From contig OZ025688.1 in assembly GCA_964019335.1 (NCBI GenBank), forward strand, positions 434,001 through 498,000: a stretch of 64,000 bases of DNA, in the 5' to 3' direction. Source of the stretch: Diplonema japonicum (taxonomy: Eukaryota; Euglenozoa; Diplonemea; Diplonemida; Diplonemidae). Shown in pieces: positions 19,426 through 27,257 of this stretch (position 1 is the stretch's first letter; every line of letters begins with the position of its first letter). Both the position numbers and the translations under genes were made by a program. The notes under the pieces are model-generated. The model made no database searches, had not been told where the DNA came from, and worked only from the letters and a program-made list of their open reading frames with translations.

Positions 19426-21149
19426 ATGGCCCACATCGGGGTACCTGCAAATGTTGAGGAAAAGCTTGACTTACCATTAGACCAGCTCATTGCGACGAAT
19501 AGCCAACACAAGGCGAAGGGGATGTCTGCCCCGCAGGTTTGTAAAAAGATTTTTTTTTAGAATCAAATATAGAACACCACAGTCGAAGGGACGGGGTAAA
19601 GGACGGGGAAGGGGGCGGGGCGAACCTAAGCCAGCTCCCACTGCTGTTGCATCTTTCTCAATGCCCTCGACCACGGAGCTAGTCGTACCTGTCTTGACGC
19701 CACCCCAAATGCTTGAGAGCGTGCAGAAAAACAACGAAACAAGGGTCCGACAGGGGGTAAAGGGTGGTAAACACGGCAAAACGGGGAAGAACGGGAAGGG
19801 TTTCAAGGGCAAAGGGAGAGGGCTCCCGCAGAACCCACCTATCCAGTCCTTCGTGGGTCTCCCAGATACGAGCCTTGGGAGTATGGTGAATAGCATGGCA
19901 CCCGTAGACATCCCGCTTGGTGGCATGGGTATGCCTTTAGGAAGCGTCCCCATGTCCCCCCTCGCGACCCTCTCCGTTCCTGTCAACAATCTTCCCCTCC
20001 CTGCCCCTACAGCCAATGACATGCTTATCGGCCCCAAGATAACACAAGGCGCAGGCTTTCTCCCCAACACGCCTCCCATGCTGCCTCAGATCGATTCTGT
20101 CGCTAACATGGAGGTCTTTCAAGCAGCGCAGAATGCACAGGTGCAAGCACAGGCTGCACAGAAAGCGCAAGCTGAAACCTTAGTACAGATGCAAAAGGTG
20201 CAGAGTGAGATGGACAGCTTGAAGACACAGTCGCGGGTGCAGCAGAAGGCGGACGAAGAGAACCTGTCGCGTGTGCTCAACAACTTCATGGAGTACAAGC
20301 AGGTGTACGAGCAGCAGGCCTCGAAGCAGCAGGAGACCAACGCGATGCTGCTGGACATCGTGCAAGCACAGCAGGAGCAGCTTAAGAAGCAAGCCACTCA
20401 GCAGCAGCAGCAGCATAAGGTGAATGTCGAGCAGCTTAAACCGCAGAGGAAGAACATCAAAGCAGTCACCGCAAAGCCCCACGAGGCATCTGTCAGCCTG
20501 GCTGAGTCACAGTGGTCTCAGAACCGACAAGTATGCAACACCTAGAGGCAAACCAGCACCACAGAACATTCTTGACAAAGCGCGTGGCACCACTAAGGGT
20601 GTGCAAAGCCAGTTTCAGCAGGCGCAACAGTCGCAGCAAATTCACCAACAGTCGCAGCAGGGAGGGAAACAACAACAGCAACAGCAGCAACAACAGCAAC
20701 AGCAGCAACAACAACTCCAGCTTTTACAGCAGCAACTGCACCAGCTGCAGTCCATGCAAGGGTCACAGCAACAGCTTGCTCTTGCTGCAATGCAGCAACA
20801 GATACAGCAGCAGCAGCAACAACAACACGTGCAGCAGCAACAACAGATACAGCATCAGAAGCACAAACAGAAACAACAGGAACAGCAACAGCAGATGCAG
20901 CCCCAGCTCCTTCAGCAGGCGCAGGTCCAGCAGTTTTTGTTGCAACAACAACAGCAGCAGCAGCAGGCACAGCAGCTTCAACAGCAACCAGTACAACAGC
21001 AACAGATACCGGACCAGCATCAGAAGCCTCAGCAGGTATGCTCAACCTAAAGTATAAGCACTCCGCAGACGGAAGAATTGAATTCCCAGATCCAAGCACT
21101 TCTGGCAACAAACCCAGAAGCCTTCCAATTGCTTTTAAGACAACAGTAG
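19426..21149 (+). CDS. Gln-rich protein with UAP56-binding-like motif (mRNA export adaptor candidate)
   Basis: Four exons: 19426-19536, 19583-20530, 20565-21035 and 21069-21149; 536 residues. Residues about 11-25, EEKLDLPLDQLIATN, resemble the UAP56-binding motif of ALY/REF and UIF (pattern K-x-D-M-S-L-D-D-I-I-K-L-N). A Gly/Arg/Lys-rich stretch follows (KGRGKGRGRGRG), again as in those export adaptors. The rest is low complexity: Met/Pro-rich, then a coiled-coil-like Gln/Glu region, then a polyglutamine domain encoded by mixed CAA/CAG, ending LLATNPEAFQLLLRQQ. No RRM is seen. I infer a nuclear RNA-binding or transcription/export factor, moderately sure of the motif and unsure of the role. Only 62 bp separate its stop from the SBDS ATG. 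Confidence 0.7.
19537..19582 (+). other. 46-nt intron 1 of Gln-rich gene
   Basis: GTTTGT donor, ACCACAG acceptor, phase 0 after a CAG codon. Joins the UAP56-like motif exon to the RG-rich exon. Using the nearer AG at 19560 would give a stop after three codons. Confidence 0.7.
20531..20564 (+). other. 34-nt intron 2 of Gln-rich gene
   Basis: GTATGC donor, ACCACAG acceptor, phase 0 after CAA. Retention gives a stop within four codons. Confidence 0.8.
21036..21068 (+). other. 33-nt intron 3 of Gln-rich gene
   Basis: GTATGC donor, CTCCGCAG acceptor, phase 0 after CAG. Retention gives a stop within five codons. Removal gives a 26-residue hydrophobic/Gln C-terminus. Confidence 0.8.
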
Positions 21150-21211
21150 CTGCACGAAGTGTTTAGTGTTTATTTCTTACACTGTTGTCACAACCAGCCA
21201 CCAAGGACAAC

Positions 21212-22621
21212 ATGAGCAGGCAGAATCTCCCTGCGAACCAGCAGCGACATGACAATGTGTCGGCGGTGAGGCTGAAGGCGGGTGGGTGCAGGTTCGAGAT
21301 AGCCTGCTATAGGAACAAAGTGCAAAGTTATAGAAATGGCGTGGAGAAGGACATCGAAGAGGTGCTGCAGATCGAGAGGGTGTTCACGAACGTGACGCAA
21401 GGGATGTTCACTAAAATCGAAGACGTGCGGAAGCACTTAGGGCCCAAGATCCCGAAGAGCAAGACGATGAACGACCTCGAGTTGGAGCGGGCTGCGTGTC
21501 TGCTGATCCTCGACACCGGAATGCTGCAGCTGAACGAGAAAGAGCGGCACGCAGAGGTGGACGGCATCCTTAACGACATCGCAACCTTCATCGCTGAGAA
21601 GACGGTGCACCCGGAGACAAGGCGCCCTTACCCGCCCACCATGGTTCATTCTGCGCTCAACACACTGGGTTTCACCCCGAACACACGTAAACCTGCGAAG
21701 ACCCAAGCACTGGAGGCTATCAAACAACTGTCATCATCGGGGGTTCTTGCCTTAGAGCGCGCCCCCATGCTGCTCAAAGCCGTGCTCACGCAAGGTTCGT
21801 ACGAGGAGTGCTTGAACAAGATCCGCGAGGTACCGGGTGTAACAGTCAGGGCTGCCTCCTTCGAGGCGGCTACGGTAGAGTTCCTGATTCCCCCTGAGGC
21901 CTACCGCACAATCGACAGCATCGTGACCAACAGAGCGAAGAAATGCTCACTGCAAGTGCTGGCGTCGTCCGTCGCACAAGACGGTGAGGTGAAGCTTGAC
22001 ACTTCATCACCGAAGAGAGGCGGGGAAAGGGAAAAGGAATTGGAAGCGGAAGAACAAGTTGAGGATAAACCATCCATTTCAAAAACAGCACAGAAAAAGG
22101 CAAAACGGAGGGGAAAGAAAGCGGGGGATGAGCTGGAACCGCAGCTGGGTGGGAAGTTACTGGCAATAGACGACAGTGATGAAGGTGATTCAAAAGGGAA
22201 GAAAAAGAAGAAGGGAAAGAAAAGAACGGCTGAACCGAAGGAGAAAGTGGTGGCTAAAAAACAAGAAGAGAGTGATAGCGATGACTTCCTGACAGGCAAG
22301 AAGAAACTGCAAAAAGAACGCGAAGAGCGTGAAAAGAAGCGCAAGGATGAACTCCTTCGGTCAGACCCGAACTATTATGACTCTGATGAGTTTGGAAGCG
22401 ATTATTCTGATTTCTATGAAAACGAAGACGAGGACCTTGACATCAACCAAATTCATGCCTTAAAAGAAGCGAAGAAGAAGAAGCAAGCAGAAGAAGAGCA
22501 GCTCAAAAAAGAAGAAGAAGAGAAGGCTAAGCCGAAAACACGTGGCATGGCCAAAAAGAAACGAAAGCAGCGCAACAAGAAAGGTGAGATTATCGAATCT
22601 GATGAAGAAGAAGAAGATTAA
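21212..22621 (+). CDS. SBDS: SBDS/Sdo1 ribosome maturation factor with charged C-terminal extension
   Basis: 469 residues from the first ATG (upstream frame only to a TTG). Residues about 15-255 are the three-domain SBDS fold: RFEIACYRNKV, GVEKDIEEVLQ, VFTNVTQG, then HPETRRPYPPTMVHSALN and TQALEAIKQL. With the GTPase EFL1 it releases eIF6 from late 60S subunits in the cytoplasm. Human SBDS stops at about 250 residues. Here another 210 residues follow, dominated by Lys/Glu/Asp, with acidic DSDDF and YYDSDEFGSDYSDFYENED patches, and ending in DEEEED. Trypanosomatid SBDS also has a C-terminal extension (with a zinc finger, as I recall), but no zinc finger is visible here. The extension may add RNA or ribosome contacts. 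Confidence 0.95.
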   Translation: MSRQNLPANQQRHDNVSAVRLKAGGCRFEIACYRNKVQSYRNGVEKDIEEVLQIERVFTNVTQGMFTKIEDVRKHLGPKIPKSKTMNDLELERAACLLILDTGMLQLNEKERHAEVDGILNDIATFIAEKTVHPETRRPYPPTMVHSALNTLGFTPNTRKPAKTQALEAIKQLSSSGVLALERAPMLLKAVLTQGSYEECLNKIREVPGVTVRAASFEAATVEFLIPPEAYRTIDSIVTNRAKKCSLQVLASSVAQDGEVKLDTSSPKRGGEREKELEAEEQVEDKPSISKTAQKKAKRRGKKAGDELEPQLGGKLLAIDDSDEGDSKGKKKKKGKKRTAEPKEKVVAKKQEESDSDDFLTGKKKLQKEREEREKKRKDELLRSDPNYYDSDEFGSDYSDFYENEDEDLDINQIHALKEAKKKKQAEEEQLKKEEEEKAKPKTRGMAKKKRKQRNKKGEIIESDEEEED

Positions 22622-22949
22622 AAAACACCCCCACTTTTTTTTTAAGAAAAAACAAAAAGAATACAAAACCATTACAAAACCTATCCTTTAGTTGATGTTT
22701 TTGATCATTTTCTTTGAAGGGGAGAGAGAAGAATATAGAAGAAAAGAAGGAGAGCCAACCCCTTATCACATCATGGGGGAACAGCTTTTTATTTTATTTT
22801 ATTTTTTTCCAGCTTTTGTGAATTTCTTCTTTTTTTTTTCTTCTTTTTCTCTCTCTTCTTCTTTCCCCTTCCAATCCCACTTTTCTTTTTCGTTGTTTTA
22901 TTTTTTTCTTTTTTCTGTTCACCGTTTTTTATTATGTAGTTCATCCAAG
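22622..22949. other. Intergenic, left flank of the Cys-rich array
   Basis: 328 bp rich in T/C runs, no gene seen. Similarity to the array starts at 22950, so this is unique flanking sequence that supplies the upstream part of copy 1's leader region. Confidence 0.5.
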
Positions 22950-22973
22950 CAACACGCACCGCCACCTCTGTTC

Positions 22974-22975
22974 AG
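22974..22975 (+). promoter_or_regulatory. Putative splice acceptor (trans-splice site) of Cys-rich copy 1
   Basis: The AG of CACCTCTGTTCAG, 43 nt before the ATG. The same sequence precedes copies 2-4 at the equivalent place. The pyrimidine-rich sequence upstream differs between copy 1 and the others. Confidence 0.4.
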
Positions 22976-23018
22976 GTTAATTAGAAGAAGAAAAAAAAAA
23001 AAAAAAAAAAAAAAGGAA

Positions 23019-25856
23019 ATGAAGCTATTGCTCCTTGTTTGCATCATAGCCCTCACCGAAGGGCGTCGCCCTCCAACTCTGTGGAAGCTTGAGAAGCCCT
23101 GCTGGAACGAGAAGAAGTGCAGGAACTGCGATGGGAGGTGCGTGAAGGAGGAGAAGGTGCAGTGCCTGAGGGACCCCTGCGAGGACTCGCCTTGCGGTGA
23201 CGAGGAGATGTGCGTTGCGAACTATTGTGGGGAGTGCAGCGCTTGCTGCCTGGAGCCGAAGGAGTGCAACAAGCAGTCGAGGGTGTGCGAGGACGGGAGC
23301 GAGGTCTTCAGGGACCCCTTCAACAACTGCAGGTTCCCGGAGTGCCCGGAACCGGTGATCTGCACCACCGACGTGTTCGAGTGCGCTGACGGGACGTACC
23401 TGTCGAGGGGCGGACCGAACTGCGAGTTCCCCGAGTGCCCTGTGAAGATCCCCGCCTGCGCCCCGAAGGGGACGACCCTTTACCACGATGCGAAAACCTG
23501 TCAGATCGTCAACTTCTTTTGCGAGGAAGGGTTCGAGCACTGGAGCAACCCGTTCTGTGGTTGTGGTTGCAAGCCGAAGGCGGTGGTGGAGGAGGGCTGC
23601 CCCAAGGGCCAGTGCGCCGACTGCGACGGGAAGTGCATCGACCAGGTGTTCTGCATCCACAACCCTTGCTTGACGGACAACGGCGGGTGTGCTGCTGACG
23701 AGGAGTGCGTGGGTTCGTGCGGGTGCTTCAAGTGCGGGTGCAAGAAGAGGGTGTGCACCGAGGACGCCTTCATCTGCCCCGACGGGACCTCTCTGTCGAG
23801 GGACCCCGCCAACAACTGCGAGTTCCCGAAATGCCCCGTTCCCGCCTGCGCCCCGGAGGGCGCGACCTTCATGGGGGACCACAAGACCTGCATGGTGATC
23901 GATTTTGTTTGCGAAGATGGGTTCGAACACTGGAACGACGTGAAGTGTGGCTGTGGTTGCAAGCCGAAGAAGGAGGTCTGCCCCAAGGGTCAGTGCGCCG
24001 ACTGCGAAGGGAAGTGTGTCGACCAGGTGTTCTGCATCCACAACCCTTGCTTGACGGACAACGGCGGGTGTGCTGCTGACGAGGAGTGCGTGGGTTCGTG
24101 CGGGTGCTTCAAGTGCGGGTGCAAGAAGAGGGTGTGCACCAAGGACGCCTTCATCTGCCCCGACGGGACCTCTCTGTCGAGGGACCCCGCCAACAACTGC
24201 GAGTTCCCTGAGTGCCCCACGAGGGTCTGCACCCAGGAGGTGAAGACCTGTCCCGATGGATCGTTCGTCTCCAGGGACTCGAAGAACGGCTGCGCCTTCC
24301 CCGAGTGCCCTCCTGTCCCCGCCTGTGTCCCGAAGGGCTACACCTTCAAGGGTGTCCCCGAGATTTGCAAGAGGATGAAGTACGCTTGCCCCAAGGGGAT
24401 GGTTCACTGGAGCGACGAGAAGTGTGGCTGTGGCTGCAAGCCGGAACCGGTGATCTGCACCACCGACGTGTTCGAGTGCGCTGACGGGACGTACCTGTCG
24501 AGGGGCGGACCGAACTGCGAGTTCCCCGAGTGCCCTGTGAAGATCCCCGCCTGCGCCCCGAAGGGGACGACCGCTTTCTTTGCACCCAAAACCTGTCAGA
24601 TAATCAACTTCTTTTGCGAGGAAGGGTTCGAGTACTGGGGCAACCCGGACTGTGGTTGTGGTTGCAAGCCGAAGGCGGTGGTGGAGGAGGGCTGCCCCGA
24701 GGGCCAGTGCGCCGACTGCGAAGGGAAGTGCATCGACCAGGTGTTCTGCATCCACAACCCTTGCTTGACGGACAACGGCGGGTGTGCTGCTGACGAGGAG
24801 TGCGTGGGTTCGTGCGCGTGCTTCAAGTGCGGGTGCAAGAAGAGGGTGTGCACCGAGGACGCCTTCATCTGCCCCGACGGGACCTCTCTGTCGAGGGACC
24901 CCGCCAACAAGTGTGAGTTCCCCGAGTGCCCCACGAGGGTCTGCACCCAGGAGGTGAAGACCTGTCCCGATGGATCGTTCGTCTCCAGGGACTCGAAGAA
25001 CGGCTGCGCCTTCCCCGAGTGCCCCACGAGGGTCTGCACTCAGGAAGTGAAGACCTGTCCCGATGGATCGTTCGTTTCTAGGGACTCGAAGAACGGCTGT
25101 GCCTTCCGCGAGTGCCCCACGAGGGTCTGCACCCAGGAAGTGAAGACCTGTCCCGATGGATCGTTCGTTTCTAGGGACTCGACAAGGGGCTGCACCTTCC
25201 CCGAGTGCCCTGTCCCCAAGTGTGTGTCGAAGGGCCACACCTTCGTCGGGACCCCTGAGAGCGACAAGTGCCAGACAAGGAAGTACAACTGCGACATCGG
25301 GATGGAGCGCTGGAGCGACGCCGAGTGCGGCTGCGGTTGCAGGCCGAACTCTTGCCCCGATGGCGAGTGCATGGGATGCGACGGGAAGTGCGCGCCAAGA
25401 ATCTTCTGCAAGGCGAACCCCTGCTCGCTCCCCACCGGGATGTGCGCGAACCCTGACGAGGAGTGTGTGACGGACGGCTGTGGCTGCACGAAGTGCGGGT
25501 GCGAGAAGAGGGTGTGCGACAAGACGACCCACATCTGCCCTGATGGCACTCTCATCAACAGGGACCCCACCAACAACTGCGAGTACCCCAAGTGCCCTTC
25601 CCCTGTGTGCCCTCTGGACGCGAAGCTCTGCCCCAACGGGAAGTACGTGTCTAGAAACCCGAAGAACAACTGCGAGTTCGACCCGTGCGTGGGCGATGCC
25701 TGCACGGGCTGCAACAAGTGGCTGAAGTGTGCTTCGCTGGACTGCCCCAAGGCCCCTGGGAGCTGCTTCGGGTGCTGCCAGAAGTGCGTGATCGGGAACG
25801 ACGGGACCTGCACTGGGGTGACCCCTGTGGAGGCCTGCCCGGTGAACACTCATTGA
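23019..25856 (+). CDS. Secreted Cys-rich modular protein, array copy 1
   Basis: 945 residues. MKLLLLVCIIALTEG is a signal peptide. The rest is built from three Cys-rich modules. A (12 copies, about 30 residues) is C-x5-CPDG-x-x-x-SRD-x-x-N-x-CEFPECP. B (5 copies, about 45) is PACAPKGTT...CEEGFE-W...CGCGCKP. C (4 copies plus a divergent N-terminal one, about 50) is CPKGQCADCDGKC...CIHNPCLTDNGGCAADEECVGSC. The order after the N-terminal domain is A A B C A B C A A B A B C A A A A B C A A, then a Cys-rich tail. No TM anchor or catalytic motif, so I infer an extracellular or cell-surface/matrix protein held by many disulphides. The modules faintly recall antistasin-type inhibitor repeats, but I make no functional claim. 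An open frame continues upstream of the ATG (to 22692) through poly-A and T runs; the signal peptide marks the true start. Confidence 0.9.
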   Translation: MKLLLLVCIIALTEGRRPPTLWKLEKPCWNEKKCRNCDGRCVKEEKVQCLRDPCEDSPCGDEEMCVANYCGECSACCLEPKECNKQSRVCEDGSEVFRDPFNNCRFPECPEPVICTTDVFECADGTYLSRGGPNCEFPECPVKIPACAPKGTTLYHDAKTCQIVNFFCEEGFEHWSNPFCGCGCKPKAVVEEGCPKGQCADCDGKCIDQVFCIHNPCLTDNGGCAADEECVGSCGCFKCGCKKRVCTEDAFICPDGTSLSRDPANNCEFPKCPVPACAPEGATFMGDHKTCMVIDFVCEDGFEHWNDVKCGCGCKPKKEVCPKGQCADCEGKCVDQVFCIHNPCLTDNGGCAADEECVGSCGCFKCGCKKRVCTKDAFICPDGTSLSRDPANNCEFPECPTRVCTQEVKTCPDGSFVSRDSKNGCAFPECPPVPACVPKGYTFKGVPEICKRMKYACPKGMVHWSDEKCGCGCKPEPVICTTDVFECADGTYLSRGGPNCEFPECPVKIPACAPKGTTAFFAPKTCQIINFFCEEGFEYWGNPDCGCGCKPKAVVEEGCPEGQCADCEGKCIDQVFCIHNPCLTDNGGCAADEECVGSCACFKCGCKKRVCTEDAFICPDGTSLSRDPANKCEFPECPTRVCTQEVKTCPDGSFVSRDSKNGCAFPECPTRVCTQEVKTCPDGSFVSRDSKNGCAFRECPTRVCTQEVKTCPDGSFVSRDSTRGCTFPECPVPKCVSKGHTFVGTPESDKCQTRKYNCDIGMERWSDAECGCGCRPNSCPDGECMGCDGKCAPRIFCKANPCSLPTGMCANPDEECVTDGCGCTKCGCEKRVCDKTTHICPDGTLINRDPTNNCEYPKCPSPVCPLDAKLCPNGKYVSRNPKNNCEFDPCVGDACTGCNKWLKCASLDCPKAPGSCFGCCQKCVIGNDGTCTGVTPVEACPVNTH

Positions 25857-25876
25857 TCACAAAAGATTTAAAAAGG

Positions 25877-25907
<31 letters not shown>

Positions 25908-27257
25908 AGAAGAAAAAAAGAGAACAACGCAACGGAAAAACCTGAAGGTTTTTATTATAATAATTTTTTTTTATTTTTTATTATTCTGAATAATTTTATT
26001 CGATTTTATTCACCTCCCTCCTTTTAGTATTACCTCTTTTTCTTTTTTATTTGGTAGGGCACACGCCACAACGGTGGGTCGTCGGCTTTTTACCACTTTT
26101 TCGTTCCCCCCCCCCCCCCCCCCCTTTCCTATCATAGTGAATTTCCGCTTTCATTTTTCGTTTGTTTGTCTTGTGGGTCTATTTAAGACTCCCAGGCATA
26201 TCAGGGGAAAAAAAGAAAGAGAAAAAAACTGAATTTATTCTAGTTTACCCAACTTGTATGAAGAAAGTACCGTTTTGCTTCTTTCTTTTCCAAATGGAAC
26301 TTTTATACCGGTAAAATGTGATTACTTTTATCTTCAAAAACCAAGGGGGTTCGTTTTCGTTTTTTGCTGGCACCAGAAAAAGAAAAAAAAAAGAAATATG
26401 AGTTGAAACGGGAAACCGTTTTTTTCTGGACAGCAGCTTTTTTCTGGGCTTTTTTTTTTTTTTTTTATTCTCTCTCGAAATGAAGTTGAGAATAACCATT
26501 CCCACCTAAGAAAATAGAGAAGGAGTAAATAAAATAGAGTGCTGGCTTGTGCATGACTCCTCACTGTCACCCGGTTACAGTGGATTGACTGCAATCTTGA
26601 ATGCAGTGCTCGCTTTGAGTGCAAAACAGGTGAAGAGCCTTCCCCCCCCCCTTATCCACACTCTGATTTTATCGTAGCCACTTCATACTCTTGTTCTATT
26701 TGGGATTTTTTCTTTGCTGCCTAAACGTACAAGCCCATTATCTCGGGGATTCTGCAGAACTGTTGTCCCTTGCACAACAGGAGAGAAAGAAAAGGACAAA
26801 GTGGGAATGATCCATTGGGTCGTGTATCCTTCGGGTACCTACTTCCCAATGTGTGATCGGTTCTGTGGACCGCGGAGTGGAATGAAAAAGGTTCTCTCTT
26901 AATATCTTTATTTGTTGTACCTTTCTACCGGTCCCAAAACCACCACTCATCACTTTTCCCCTTTTTTTTCATCAGTTCTCGATTATTCCCCTTTTTTTCC
27001 TTTATTCTTTTTTGTTTTTGTTTTTTCTTTTTTTTTTTTACCTCCCTTTTCTTCTCTTCGATACCCTTTCATTCACCCAGAAATATTTCAAAAGAGGTGT
27101 CGATCTCAGACCCTCAAAGGAGATATTCTCGGGGTTTTAGGGTGCAACCTCAATTCTTTTTCAACTATTCTTTTTTTGTTTTTCTTTCAACACGCACCGC
27201 CACCTCTGTTCAGGTTAATTAGAAGAAGAAAAAAAAAAAAAAAAAAAAAAAAAGGAA
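25857..27257. other. Spacer between array copies 1 and 2
   Basis: 1.4 kb: 3' A-tract, T-rich DNA, a C19 run, a 15-bp match to the dispersed 39-bp repeat (26126-26140), three neighbouring stem-loops (26562-26623), and a short ATG frame (26808-26902, MIHWVVYPSGTYFPMCDRF...) of unknown meaning. Repeated nearly unchanged in each unit. The last 70 nt are the next copy's leader. Confidence 0.6.
26562..26623. repeat. Cluster of three small stem-loops in the spacer
   Basis: CACTGT/ACAGTG with a 9-nt loop (26562-26582). ACTGCA/TGCAGT with an 8-nt loop (26588-26607). Overlapping that is a weaker G-U-tolerant stem, GTGCTC/GAGTGC (26606-26622). Present in all four units. Could be a structured RNA, or chance. 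Confidence 0.4.

Noticed and set aside
22692-23018. N-terminal extension of the first Cys-rich frame (1054 residues in total).
   Set aside because: It translates T-runs and the A-tract as Phe/Lys-rich sequence and skips the clear signal peptide at 23019. Copies 2-4 lack the extension.
23025-25853. A 942-codon open frame antisense to each Cys-rich gene (also at 27264, 31501 and 35738).
   Set aside because: It mirrors the sense gene because biased codon use (GC-rich third positions) avoids stops on the other strand. It has no domain, signal or leader, and all other genes are on the + strand.
26808-26902. Small ORF (MIHWVVYPSGTYF...) in each array spacer.
   Set aside because: Only 31 codons and identical in all units, so conservation gives no information. 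No leader or acceptor seen; left as unproven.
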